Assembly: GCA_947493945.1 (NCBI GenBank)
Contig: CANLSR010000009.1
Coordinates: 62,001-126,000 of the forward strand
Direction of reading: 5' to 3'
Length of the DNA stretch: 64,000 nucleotides
From: an uncultured bacterium
GTDB taxonomy: Bacteria; Bacteroidota; Rhodothermia; Rhodothermales; Rubricoccaceae
The number at the start of each line of letters is the position of its first letter. The first letter of the stretch is position 1. Made by a program: the position numbers and the translations under genes. The notes beneath the pieces are model-generated. The model saw only the letters and a program-made list of their open reading frames with translations, was not told where the DNA came from and did not search any database. Below are positions 1-7,429 of the stretch, one piece after another.

Positions 1-393
1 CTCCATCGCCGAGTACAGGTACTCCTCCACGACGGGCGACAACCGGTGGATCTCGTCGATGAACAGCACGTCGCCCTCGTTGAGGTTGGTCAGCAGGCCG
101 GCGATGTTGGCCGGCTTGTCCAGGGCCGGCCCCGACGTGCTCTTGACCTCCGACCCCATCTCCTCGGCGATGATGTACGCCAGCGTGGTCTTCCCGAGCC
201 CCGGCGGGCCGGACAGGATCACGTGGTCCAGCGCCTCGGCGCGCTGGAGCGCCGCCGTGACGAACACGCGCAGGTTGTCCTTGATCTTCTGCTGGCCGAT
301 AAAGTCGTCGAGGGCGCGGGGGCGGAGCGCCTTCTCGATGTCGGCGTCGGCGGCGGCCGTGGGCGCCGAGGCGTCGCGGGGGGCGGAGTCCAT
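1..393 (-). CDS. ruvB: Holliday junction branch-migration ATPase RuvB (N-terminal part, cut by window edge)
   Basis: RuvB is the hexameric AAA+ motor that drives branch migration of Holliday junctions with RuvA. The 131 codons seen start at an ATG (complement of 391-393) and run off the left edge in frame. Visible are the N-terminal [11 protein letters not shown] segment, the Walker A stretch [12 protein letters not shown], and the Walker B/sensor stretch [18 protein letters not shown], all typical of RuvB. The remaining two thirds (AAA+ lid and winged helix) are outside the window. The short acidic/Ala-rich N-terminal extension before ADIEKALRP is normal for the family. Divergent from the DUF3109 gene. 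Confidence 0.95.
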   Translation of the reverse strand, partial: MDSAPRDASAPTAAADADIEKALRPRALDDFIGQQKIKDNLRVFVTAALQRAEALDHVILSGPPGLGKTTLAYIIAEEMGSEVKSTSGPALDKPANIAGLLTNLNEGDVLFIDEIHRLSPVVEEYLYSAME

Positions 394-461
394 GGGGTGC
401 GGGAGCGGTGGACGTGGAAGGTACCGGCGGGGTGTGACACCTTGCGTCACCGCCCCGGCCC

Positions 462-499
462 GCCGCCCCGCTGGCGCTCGGCCTCCGCCAGCGGGCGGC
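462..499. repeat. Intergenic hairpin of the GCTGGCGG/CCGCCAGC family
   Basis: Between ruvB and the DUF3109 gene. The 14-nt arm at 486-499 pairs with 462-476, which has one extra C; the loop is about 9 nt. It carries the CGCTGGCG/CGCCAGCG core found in many other intergenic hairpins of this window. Confidence 0.7.
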
Positions 500-540
500 G
501 GCTCGGCCGGCGGTTCACGCCAAACGCCCGGGGTTTCCCG

Positions 541-572
541 TTGACCCGGGGCCGCACCCGAGCCTACGTTGG
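541..572 (+). promoter_or_regulatory. Possible leaderless promoter of the DUF3109 gene
   Basis: TTGA at 541-544, a 20-nt spacer, then TACGTTGG at 565-572. This resembles the Bacteroidota -33 (TTTG) and -7 (TAnnTTTG) boxes. The ATG follows only 4 nt later, so transcription would begin at or near the start codon. Inferred from sequence pattern only. Confidence 0.3.
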
Positions 573-576
573 CGTC

Positions 577-1206
577 ATGTTTGCGGTCGACCACGTCCTC
601 GTCTCCGACGCCCTCCTGGACGCGCCCTTCGCGTGCCACCTCGGCTCGTGCCTGGGCGCGTGCTGCGTCCACGGCGACCGCGGGGCGCCGGTCGAGGCCG
701 ACGAGCGCCAGGCGCTGGAGCACGCGCTCCCCGTCGTCGAGGCGCGGCTGCGGCCCGAGGCGAGGGCCGAGATCGCGCGTCGCGGGGTCTGGGAGGGGAC
801 CGAGCGCGACGGCTACCACACCACGACCGTCAACGACCGCGAGTGCGTGTTCGTGGTCTACGACGGCGCGCCCGGCCGCGCCGTGGCCAAGTGCGCGCTC
901 CAGCAGGCCCACTGGGCCGGCAAGCTGGCCTTCGAGAAGCCGCTCTCGTGCCACCTCTACCCCGTCCGCGCCGAGACCTACGGCGAGGGCCCCGACGCCG
1001 TCGACGTGCTCAACTACGAGCGGATCGAGCTGTGCCGGCCCGCCGTGCCCCACGGCGAGCGGACGGGCGTCCAGCTGGCGGACTTCCTGGAGCGACCGCT
1101 CACGCGCAAGTACGGGGCCGACTGGTTCGGCCGGTTCCGCGAGACCCTCCGCCAGCGGCGCCAGGACGTCGGCATCGGACCGCAGGACCCGGTCCCCGGC
1201 CCTTAA
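577..1206 (+). CDS. DUF3109 family protein (cysteine-rich, YkgJ-like)
   Basis: A 209-aa protein of the DUF3109 family, whose members carry clustered cysteines and are thought to bind metal; the exact function is unknown. An early [11 protein letters not shown] cluster (residues about 19-29), a mid-protein ECVFV segment, CALQ, and CHLYPVR form the family pattern, and the [18 protein letters not shown] tail also fits. The ATG at 577 gives a protein starting right at the conserved [11 protein letters not shown] segment; the open frame extends further upstream but only into the ruvB antisense region. 45 nt ahead of rpoN in the same direction. Confidence 0.85.
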   Translation: MFAVDHVLVSDALLDAPFACHLGSCLGACCVHGDRGAPVEADERQALEHALPVVEARLRPEARAEIARRGVWEGTERDGYHTTTVNDRECVFVVYDGAPGRAVAKCALQQAHWAGKLAFEKPLSCHLYPVRAETYGEGPDAVDVLNYERIELCRPAVPHGERTGVQLADFLERPLTRKYGADWFGRFRETLRQRRQDVGIGPQDPVPGP

Positions 1207-1251
1207 CCCGCGCCGCGCCCGCCCGATACCCCCCGCCGGTCCCCACCCGCC

Positions 1252-2748
1252 ATGCTCAACCTCCGCCAAAGCCAGTCGCTGCAGCAGAAGCTGTCGCCGC
1301 AGCAGATCCAGTACATCAAGCTGCTCCAGCTCCCGACGCTGGCGCTGGAGCAGCGGATCAAGGCCGAGATGGAGCAGAACCCGCTCTTGGAAGAGGGCGA
1401 GGAGGAGGACGAGCTGGACCTCGACGACCGCGAGGACGACCGCGACGAGCCGGCCGCCTCGGACGACGACGACGACCTCCCCTCGGAGTCCACCGAGAGC
1501 TCGTCCGACGACGAGTTCGACTGGGACGAGTTTCTCAACGCCCCCGACGACCTCTACGGCTACAAGGCCCAGGTGGACCACTCGGCCGAGGAGGACGAGC
1601 GCGACACGCCCATGGCCGCCAACTCGTCGCTGGCGGAGGGCCTGCGCGACCAGGTGGGGCTGCTGGACCTGGGCGAGACCGAGGAGCTCATCGCCGACCA
1701 GATCATCGGGTCCATCGACGAGGACGGCTACCTCCGCCGCCCCGTCGAGTCGATCCTGGACGACGTCATGTTCAACTACGGCGTCATGATCGAGGAGGCC
1801 GACGTCGAGCGCGTGCTCTCCAAGATCCAGCGCCTCGACCCGGTCGGCATCGCGGCCCGCGACCTCCGCGAGTGCCTGCTGGTCCAGCTCGACGCCATGG
1901 GCGACGAGGTCGACGGGCGCGAGAACGCCGTCGACATGCTGCGCGACGCCTACAAGGCGTTCACCATGAAGCACTTCGACGCCATCCAGCGCAAGCTCGG
2001 CATCGACGAGTACGACCTGAAGGAGGCCTACGACCTGGTGCGCTCGCTCGACCCCAAGCCGGGCGAGGGCGACTTCGCGCAGCAGACCAACTACATCACG
2101 CCCGACTTTACCGTCGAGCGCGACGGCGACGACTTCCGGATCACCCTCAACGGCCGCAACGCGCCCGAGCTGCGCGTCAACCGGCACTACCGGGAGATGT
2201 GGAACGACCTCTCGTCCAAGACCACCAAGGGCGACGAGAAGGCGTCGGAGACCAAGGACTTTCTCAAGACGCGGATGGAGTCGGCGCGGTGGTTTATCTC
2301 GTCCATCCAGCAGCGCCGGAACACGCTCCTGCGCGTGATGGAGGCGCTGGTCCAGGTCCAGCGCGACTTTTTCGAGCACGGCGAAGGGCACCTGAAGCCC
2401 ATGATCCTGAAGGACATCGCCGACATCATCAAGATGGACATCTCGACGGTGTCGCGCGTGGTCAACGGCAAGTACGTCCAGACTGAGTACGGCGTCTACG
2501 AGCTCAAGCACTTCTTTAGCGAGGGCATCACGGGCGAGGACGGCGAGGAGGTCTCGAACAAAGAGGTCAAGGCCATCCTGGAGCGGATCGTCGACGCCGA
2601 GGACAAGGCGCGGCCCTGGAGCGACCAGAAGTTGGCGGACCTGCTCAAGGAGGAGGGCTACCCCATCGCCCGGCGGACGGTGACGAAGTACCGCGAGCAG
2701 CTGGGCGTGCCCGTCGCCCGCCTGCGCCGCCAGATCGTGCTGACGTAG
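1252..2748 (+). CDS. rpoN: RNA polymerase sigma-54 factor RpoN
   Basis: Alternative sigma factor that directs core polymerase to -24/-12 promoters and needs an enhancer-binding ATPase. 498 aa, a normal length. Region I (Gln/Leu-rich, [23 protein letters not shown]) is at residues 4-30. A very acidic region II (Glu/Asp runs) spans about residues 46-90. The core-binding domain follows, then the HTH around residues 383-410 ([17 protein letters not shown]) and the RpoN box [10 protein letters not shown] near residue 473. All domains are intact. No enhancer-binding protein is encoded in the window. Confidence 0.97.
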   Translation: MLNLRQSQSLQQKLSPQQIQYIKLLQLPTLALEQRIKAEMEQNPLLEEGEEEDELDLDDREDDRDEPAASDDDDDLPSESTESSSDDEFDWDEFLNAPDDLYGYKAQVDHSAEEDERDTPMAANSSLAEGLRDQVGLLDLGETEELIADQIIGSIDEDGYLRRPVESILDDVMFNYGVMIEEADVERVLSKIQRLDPVGIAARDLRECLLVQLDAMGDEVDGRENAVDMLRDAYKAFTMKHFDAIQRKLGIDEYDLKEAYDLVRSLDPKPGEGDFAQQTNYITPDFTVERDGDDFRITLNGRNAPELRVNRHYREMWNDLSSKTTKGDEKASETKDFLKTRMESARWFISSIQQRRNTLLRVMEALVQVQRDFFEHGEGHLKPMILKDIADIIKMDISTVSRVVNGKYVQTEYGVYELKHFFSEGITGEDGEEVSNKEVKAILERIVDAEDKARPWSDQKLADLLKEEGYPIARRTVTKYREQLGVPVARLRRQIVLT

Positions 2749-2757
2749 CGCGAGCTG

Positions 2758-3000
2758 AGAATCGGCCTGGCGGACTCCGACCTGGCCGAGAGCGTCCGAA
2801 CGATCCAGACCTGCCCCGACGCGCCGCTGTCGCTCATCAGCGACGTCCTGGGCCTGCCCGAGATTAGACCGAGAACGTCGGGACCGAGTCGGTCCAGCTT
2901 GAGCCCCCGACCGTCGACCGCGCCGCTGGCGGCGGGCGCGAGCGGTCCGGGCCGCCCTGGGCTCGCCGTCCGCGACACGGGCGTCGGGATCGCGCCGGGC
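2758..3000 (+). pseudogene. Relic of a (hybrid) sensor histidine kinase
   Basis: Directly after the rpoN stop the same frame stays open. It reads [13 protein letters not shown], then [16 protein letters not shown] (2818-2865), close to the HisKA helix of hybrid kinases (known pattern: VRTI-TSGDALLSLINDVLDLSKIEAG). About 36 codons later it reads [12 protein letters not shown] (2962-2997), the ATP-lid motif of the HATPase_c domain (DTGxGI). In a working kinase these two motifs are about 120 residues apart, and the phospho-accepting His region and the N box are missing. There is no plausible start. I read this as a collapsed kinase remnant. The residue matches are seen in the sequence; the decay history is inference. 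Confidence 0.5.
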
Positions 3001-3102
3001 ACTGGCCGCCGAGCCGCCGCCCCGGGTCCGGAAACGGCCCGGCGGCGCCGGCCGAGTCCCGGCGGCGGGAGCCCGCCCGCGAGCGTCGGCGTTGGACCGG
3101 CC

Positions 3103-3510
3103 ATGTCCCCCCGCACCCCCGACGACGCCCGCCTGGCCGTGGGCCGCGCGCTGAACCGCCTCGGCGCCGACGCCGCCGATGCCCCCCGCGAGCTGGCGGT
3201 GGCGCTGGTGCTGGCCGAGGGCCTCTCGGCCGAGGAGGCGCTGGCCCGGTGCGGCATCGACGTGCCGCCGGCGGCCCCGTCGCCGTTCGCGTTCGTGCTG
3301 GTGCCCCCGGGCGGCCTGTTCCGGTGGGGCGGCGCGCGGTGGCGCAAGGCGACGGCCAAGCAGGCGCGCCGGCTGGCCCTGGGCGCGCCCAACGCCGCCC
3401 CGGTCGGCGGCGGTGAGGGCCGCTGCTTCCGCCCCGACGAGCGCGTCGAGCGCGTGCCGGTCGTCCGCCACGCCGCGGGCGGCGGCGACCGCCAGCGGCC
3501 GGCGGCGTAG
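3103..3510 (+). CDS. Hypothetical protein, 135 aa
   Basis: Not recognised. ATG at 3103 after an open frame that upstream contains the kinase relic. The N-terminal half looks helical ([21 protein letters not shown]), followed by a proline/phenylalanine segment ([19 protein letters not shown]), then a basic Arg/Lys stretch and a Gly/Arg tail. The tail is encoded by GGCGACCGCCAGCGG, matching the dispersed palindromic element of this window. No signal peptide or membrane segment. Codon use is like the neighbours, so it may be real, but no family supports it. Confidence 0.45.
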   Translation: MSPRTPDDARLAVGRALNRLGADAADAPRELAVALVLAEGLSAEEALARCGIDVPPAAPSPFAFVLVPPGGLFRWGGARWRKATAKQARRLALGAPNAAPVGGGEGRCFRPDERVERVPVVRHAAGGGDRQRPAA

Positions 3511-3558
3511 GGCAGAGCGCGCCGGTGTCCCGGCGGGGAGAGACCGGCTAGCTGTGGG

Positions 3559-3631
3559 TGGGCCCGGCAGGATTTGAACCTGCAACCGTCCGGTTATGAG
3601 CCGGCTGCACTAACCGTTGTGCTACGAGCCC
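3559..3631 (-). tRNA. tRNA-Met (anticodon CAU), elongator type
   Basis: Minus-strand cloverleaf of 73 nt. The acceptor stem GGGCTCG/CGGGCCC has one T-G pair and the discriminator is A. The D arm is GCAC/GTGC, the anticodon stem GCCGG/CCGGA has loop CTCATAA (CAT), and the T arm GCAGG-TTCAAAT-CCTGC is perfect. The stem starts G-C, not the C1-A72 mismatch of initiator tRNA, so it is an elongator Met tRNA. An Ile(CAU) tRNA with lysidine cannot be excluded by anticodon alone. CCA is not encoded (next bases CCC). Confidence 0.93.
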
Positions 3632-3650
3632 GAGCCGAGGGCCTCGGCCG

Positions 3651-3669
3651 GCTGGCGGCGGCCGCCAGC
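3651..3669. repeat. Hairpin of the GCTGGCGG family upstream of tRNA-Met
   Basis: GCTGGCGG (3651-3658), loop of 3 nt, CCGCCAGC (3662-3669). It lies 20 nt upstream of the 5' end of the tRNA gene. Confidence 0.65.
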
Positions 3670-3766
3670 GGGGAAACCTACCGCGATGCGGACGGGGCCG
3701 CAGCCCCCGGCGATGCGCAGGCGGCTGGGCCCGAGCGCTTTTCCTTCTTAGGCAGATCGCTCACAC

Positions 3767-3782
3767 TTCACATTTTTGTGAA
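3767..3782. promoter_or_regulatory. AT-rich inverted repeat, candidate Lrp/AsnC operator
   Basis: TTCACA-TTTT-TGTGAA, 6-bp arms around four T, about 70 nt upstream of the Lrp-family start codon. It stands out in 70% G+C DNA. Lrp/AsnC proteins commonly bind AT-centred inverted repeats next to their own gene, so autoregulation is plausible but inferred. A TACCTTAG box at 3815-3822 could be the -7 element of the same promoter. Confidence 0.45.
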
Positions 3783-3850
3783 CCCAAACCCGACATCCCC
3801 TTTGGCCCCCGCCCTACCTTAGGGATTGCTGCCTCCCCCGCCGACCGCCC

Positions 3851-4330
3851 GTGGACAAGCTCGACGAGACCGACGTCCAGATCCTCGACCTGCTCCAGCG
3901 CGACGGCCGCGCCAAGCGCACCGACCTCGCGGCCGAGGTCGGCCTGTCCATCCCGTCCGTCTCCGACCGGATGCGCAAGATGGAGTCGCGCGGCGTGCTC
4001 ACCGGCTTCCACGCCACCGTCGACGCCAAGCGGCTGGGCCGCGACGTGATGGCGTTCGTGTTCGTCCAGTCGACCGGCAGCGAGCACTACGCCGAGTTCG
4101 TCGCGACGGTGACGGCGCTGGACGAGGTCCAGGAGCTGCACTCGGTCACGGGCGACGGCTCGCACGTGCTCAAGGTGCGCGTCCGCAACACGACGGCGCT
4201 GGAGCGGCTGCTGGCGCGGATCCAGGCCGCGCCGGGCGTCCGCGGCACGCGCACGAGCCTGGTGCTCTCGACCCACAAGGAGAGCACGTTCGTCCCGTCC
4301 GAGCCCATGACGCTCCCCCCGACCGACTAG
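3851..4330 (+). CDS. Lrp/AsnC family transcriptional regulator
   Basis: 159 aa, GTG start at 3851. N-terminal winged HTH (DETDVQILDLLQRDGRAKRTDLAAEVG... residues 5-55) and C-terminal RAM (ligand-binding, ACT-like) domain from about residue 68, including VTGDGSHVLKVRV. Family members sense amino acids and form octamers around DNA. It sits 75 nt upstream of a type III glutamine synthetase gene in the same direction, which suggests control of nitrogen assimilation (inference). An inverted repeat at 3767-3782 is a candidate binding site. Confidence 0.93.
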   Translation: MDKLDETDVQILDLLQRDGRAKRTDLAAEVGLSIPSVSDRMRKMESRGVLTGFHATVDAKRLGRDVMAFVFVQSTGSEHYAEFVATVTALDEVQELHSVTGDGSHVLKVRVRNTTALERLLARIQAAPGVRGTRTSLVLSTHKESTFVPSEPMTLPPTD

Positions 4331-4405
4331 CCTCCGCCCGCTGGCGCCCCCGCGCAGGCGACGGCCGCCAGCCGACCGACACGCTCTCCACCCCACCCCG
4401 AGCCC

Positions 4406-6580
4406 ATGCCCGCCCTCACCCGCGCCGTCAACGGCCACACGCCTGCCAACGGCCGCCCGATGTCCCTGACCGACGTCGAGGAGATCTTCGGCCAGAACAC
4501 GTTCGGCCTGGCTGAGATGAAGTCGCGCCTGCCCAAGGCGGTCTACAAAAAGCTGACGGCCACCATCGAGGACGGCGAGCCGTTCGACGCGACCGTCGCC
4601 GACGCCGTGGCGCTGGCCATGAAGGAGTGGGCCGTCGAGCGCGGCGCGACCCACTACACCCACTGGTTCCAGCCGCTCACCGGGCGGACGGCCGAGAAGC
4701 ACGACTCGTTTATCACGCCCAACGCCGGCGGCGGCGCCGTGGCCGAGTTCTCGGGCAAGAACCTGATCCAGGGCGAGCCCGACGCCAGCTCGTTCCCCGG
4801 CGGCGGCCTGCGCGCCACGTTCGAGGCGCGCGGCTACACCGCCTACGACCCCACGAGCCCGGCCTTCCTGGTCGAGCACAACGGCTCGGCGACGCTGTGC
4901 ATCCCGACCGGGTTCGCGTCGTGGACCGGCGAGGCGCTGGACCACAAGATCCCGCTGCTGCGCTCGATGGAGGCCCTCAACAAGCAGGCCCGCCGCGCGC
5001 TGGCGGTCCTGGGCGACGAGGTCGGCCGGGTGACGGCCACGTGCGGCTCGGAGCAGGAGTACTTCCTGGTGGACGAGGGCTTTTTCGAGGACCGCCCCGA
5101 CCTGCTCGTCGCCGGCCGAACCTTGGTCGGCGCCGCGCCGCCGCGCGGGCAGGAGTTCGACGACCACTACTTCGGCTCCATCCCCGACCGCATCATGGCC
5201 TACATGAACGCCGTCGAGACCGAGCTCTACCAGCTCGGCGTGCCCGTCGCCACGCGCCACAACGAGGTGGCCCCGGGCCAGTACGAGTTCGCGCCCATCT
5301 TCGAGAACGCCAACGTCGCCGCCGACCACCAGCAGGTCGTGATGATGGTGCTCCAGCGGACCGCCAAGCGCTTTGGGCTGGCGTGCCTGTTGCACGAGAA
5401 GCCGTTCGCCGGCGTCAACGGCTCGGGCAAGCACGTCAACTGGTCGATGTCCACCGACACCGGCGTCAACCTGTTGGAGCCCGGCGACACGCCGCACTCC
5501 AACCTGCGCTTCCTGTTCTTCTGCGCCGCCGTCGTGCAGGCGGTCCACACGCACCAGGACCTGCTCAGGGCGTCGATCGCGACGGCGGCCAACGACCACC
5601 GCCTGGGCGCCGGCGAGGCGCCGCCGGCCATCCTCTCGATCTTCCTCGGCGACCAGCTCTCGGACGTGTTCGAGCAGATCACGGCCTCCGGCACGGCGAC
5701 CGAGTCGAAGCCCTCGGGCCTGCTCGGGCTCGGCTCGCCCGTGCTCCCGACGCTGCCGCGCCACGCCGGCGACCGCAACCGGACCTCGCCGTTCGCCTTT
5801 ACCGGCAACAAGTTCGAGTTCCGGGCCGTCGGCTCCAGCCAGTCGGTCAGCTTCCCGCTCGCGGTCCTGAACACGATCACGGCCGAGGCCATCGACGACC
5901 TGGCGACCAAGCTGGAGGCTCGGCTGGGCCGCAAGCGCTCCAAGAAGGCGGTCGAGGCCGCCGTCCAGGAGGTCATCGCCGACTCGATCTGCGAGCACAC
6001 CAAGATCGTGTTCAACGGCGACGGCTACTCGGACGAGTGGACCCGGGAGGCGGTCGAGGACCGCGGCCTGCTCAACCTCAAGACCACGCCCGACGCGCTG
6101 GCGACGCTGACCGGCGCCAAGAACGTGTCCATGTTCGAGCGCTACGACGTGTTGAGCGAGGCGGAGCTAGAGAGCCGCCGGGACATCCTGCTGGAGCAGT
6201 ACGTGCTCACCTTGAACGTCGAGGCCGCCACGACGGAGTCGATGGCGCGCACGCTCATCTTGCCGGCGGCCATCCGCACGCTCGTGGAGCTGGGCGAGGC
6301 CGCGGAGGCCGTCGAGGACCTCGGGCTCGACACGTCAGGCACCCAGGAGATGGCCGCCGCCGTCGTGGAGCACGTCAACGCGCTCCAGAAAGCGGCCGGG
6401 TCGCTCGCCGCCGCCCGCGCCGCCGCCCACCACGCCGACGACGAGAGCCGGGCGATGACGGACCGGGTGATCCCCGCCATGGCCACCGTCCGCCAGGCTT
6501 GCGACGCGCTGGAAAAGCTGGTCCCGGCCGACCTGTGGCCGCTGCCGACCTACCGCGAGATGCTGTTCTCGGGCAAGTAG
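4406..6580 (+). CDS. glnN: Type III glutamine synthetase (GSIII)
   Basis: ATP-dependent ligation of ammonia to glutamate to make glutamine, the entry point of nitrogen assimilation. 724 aa fits GSIII (about 700-730 aa), far longer than GSI (about 470). Family signatures seen: [19 protein letters not shown] near residue 85; the SFPGGGLR segment; the catalytic core [51 protein letters not shown]; and [16 protein letters not shown]. The C-terminal helical region is Ala/Glu-rich as usual. GSIII forms dodecamers and occurs in Bacteroidota and cyanobacteria. Follows the Lrp-type regulator. Confidence 0.97.
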   Translation: MPALTRAVNGHTPANGRPMSLTDVEEIFGQNTFGLAEMKSRLPKAVYKKLTATIEDGEPFDATVADAVALAMKEWAVERGATHYTHWFQPLTGRTAEKHDSFITPNAGGGAVAEFSGKNLIQGEPDASSFPGGGLRATFEARGYTAYDPTSPAFLVEHNGSATLCIPTGFASWTGEALDHKIPLLRSMEALNKQARRALAVLGDEVGRVTATCGSEQEYFLVDEGFFEDRPDLLVAGRTLVGAAPPRGQEFDDHYFGSIPDRIMAYMNAVETELYQLGVPVATRHNEVAPGQYEFAPIFENANVAADHQQVVMMVLQRTAKRFGLACLLHEKPFAGVNGSGKHVNWSMSTDTGVNLLEPGDTPHSNLRFLFFCAAVVQAVHTHQDLLRASIATAANDHRLGAGEAPPAILSIFLGDQLSDVFEQITASGTATESKPSGLLGLGSPVLPTLPRHAGDRNRTSPFAFTGNKFEFRAVGSSQSVSFPLAVLNTITAEAIDDLATKLEARLGRKRSKKAVEAAVQEVIADSICEHTKIVFNGDGYSDEWTREAVEDRGLLNLKTTPDALATLTGAKNVSMFERYDVLSEAELESRRDILLEQYVLTLNVEAATTESMARTLILPAAIRTLVELGEAAEAVEDLGLDTSGTQEMAAAVVEHVNALQKAAGSLAAARAAAHHADDESRAMTDRVIPAMATVRQACDALEKLVPADLWPLPTYREMLFSGK

Positions 6581-6644
6581 GGGCCCACCGGCGGTAGGCC
6601 CCCACCGGCTCCCCAACGGGCTCCCGACGACACGCGCCGCCGTC

Positions 6645-6671
6645 CCGCTGGCGGAGGCCGTCCGCCAGCGG
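6645..6671. repeat. Hairpin of the GCTGGCGG family after glnN
   Basis: CCGCTGGCGGA (6645-6655), 5-nt loop, TCCGCCAGCGG (6661-6671): a perfect 11-bp stem, 65 nt after the glnN stop. No T tract follows, so intrinsic termination is not evident. Confidence 0.75.
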
Positions 6672-6754
6672 CTCAGGGCGCCGCCCCGCCAGAGCTTCAC
6701 TTGGCCGTCGCGGGGGCCCGCGCGTATCGTCGGGGCGCCTCTCCCCGCGCTTTA

Positions 6755-7246
6755 ATGGCCACCCCTACGGCCCGCCCCGTCCGCACCCGCCGCATCGCGG
6801 CCGCGCTGCTCGACGCCCTGCTCGCCCTGCTCATCGCGCTCGTCCCGGCCGCCCTGACGCCGGGCGTGCTCAAGGGCCGGATGTTCGGGGTCGGGCTGCT
6901 GATCGGCGCGGCGTACCTGCTGCTGCGCGACGGCATCCCCTACGCCCAGTGGGGCGCGCGCTCGCTGGGCAAGCGCCTCTTGGGCGTCCGGCCCTACCGG
7001 ATCGACCAGGGGCCGCTCGACTGGGCCTCCTCGGCACGGCGCAACGCGACCGTCGGCGGCGCGGCGCTGGTGTGGTCGCTGCTCTACCTCGCCGGCGGCT
7101 ACCGGGGCATCCCGTTCGGCGAGTTCGTGCTCTACGCGGCCGGCGCCGTGGTCGTGGTCGAGGTGGTGCTGGTGGCCATCGACCCGGTCGGCCGGCGCCT
7201 GGGCGACCGCTACGCGGGCACGCGCGTCGTGGAGGCGCGGGCCTAG
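6755..7246 (+). CDS. RDD family membrane protein
   Basis: 163 aa. The RDD domain (Pfam family of small membrane proteins named for conserved Arg-Asp-Asp) is suggested by TRRIAAALLDALLALLIA at the N-terminus, the conserved loop QWGARSLGKRLLGVRPYR, and the late DPVGRRLGDRYAGTRVV. Three to four hydrophobic segments are visible (about residues 15-32, 40-55, 95-110, 118-138). Members have been linked to ion transport, but the role here is unknown. The ATG at 6755 is preferred over an in-frame TTG at 6701. Confidence 0.85.
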   Translation: MATPTARPVRTRRIAAALLDALLALLIALVPAALTPGVLKGRMFGVGLLIGAAYLLLRDGIPYAQWGARSLGKRLLGVRPYRIDQGPLDWASSARRNATVGGAALVWSLLYLAGGYRGIPFGEFVLYAAGAVVVVEVVLVAIDPVGRRLGDRYAGTRVVEARA

Positions 7247-7269
7247 CGCCCCGCCGACGGCCCAGCGCC

Positions 7270-7308
7270 CCGCTGGCGGACGCGCGCGGCGGCCCGGACC
7301 GCCAGCGG
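7270..7308. repeat. Hairpin of the GCTGGCGG family
   Basis: CCGCTGGCGG (7270-7279) and CCGCCAGCGG (7299-7308) flank 19 nt of G+C-rich sequence, between the RDD gene and dnaX. Confidence 0.65.
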
Positions 7309-7429
7309 ACGGCGGACGCGGCGGCGGGCCGTTCCGACTTGTCCACACGCCCCGGCCGGCGCGCGCCCGACGGTATGTTGCGGCGGGCGGGCGCTGCGGC
7401 GCCGCCCCCGATTCTCACCCGCGCCCCCG

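Noticed and set aside
2658..3392. Minus-strand open frame across the kinase relic
   Set aside because: Its translation is Arg/Pro/Ala-rich without motifs, while the plus strand shows the HisKA and HATPase traces.
3761..5998. A 745-codon minus-strand frame opposite the Lrp and glnN genes
   Set aside because: Shadow frame with low-complexity translation; both plus-strand genes have full family motifs.
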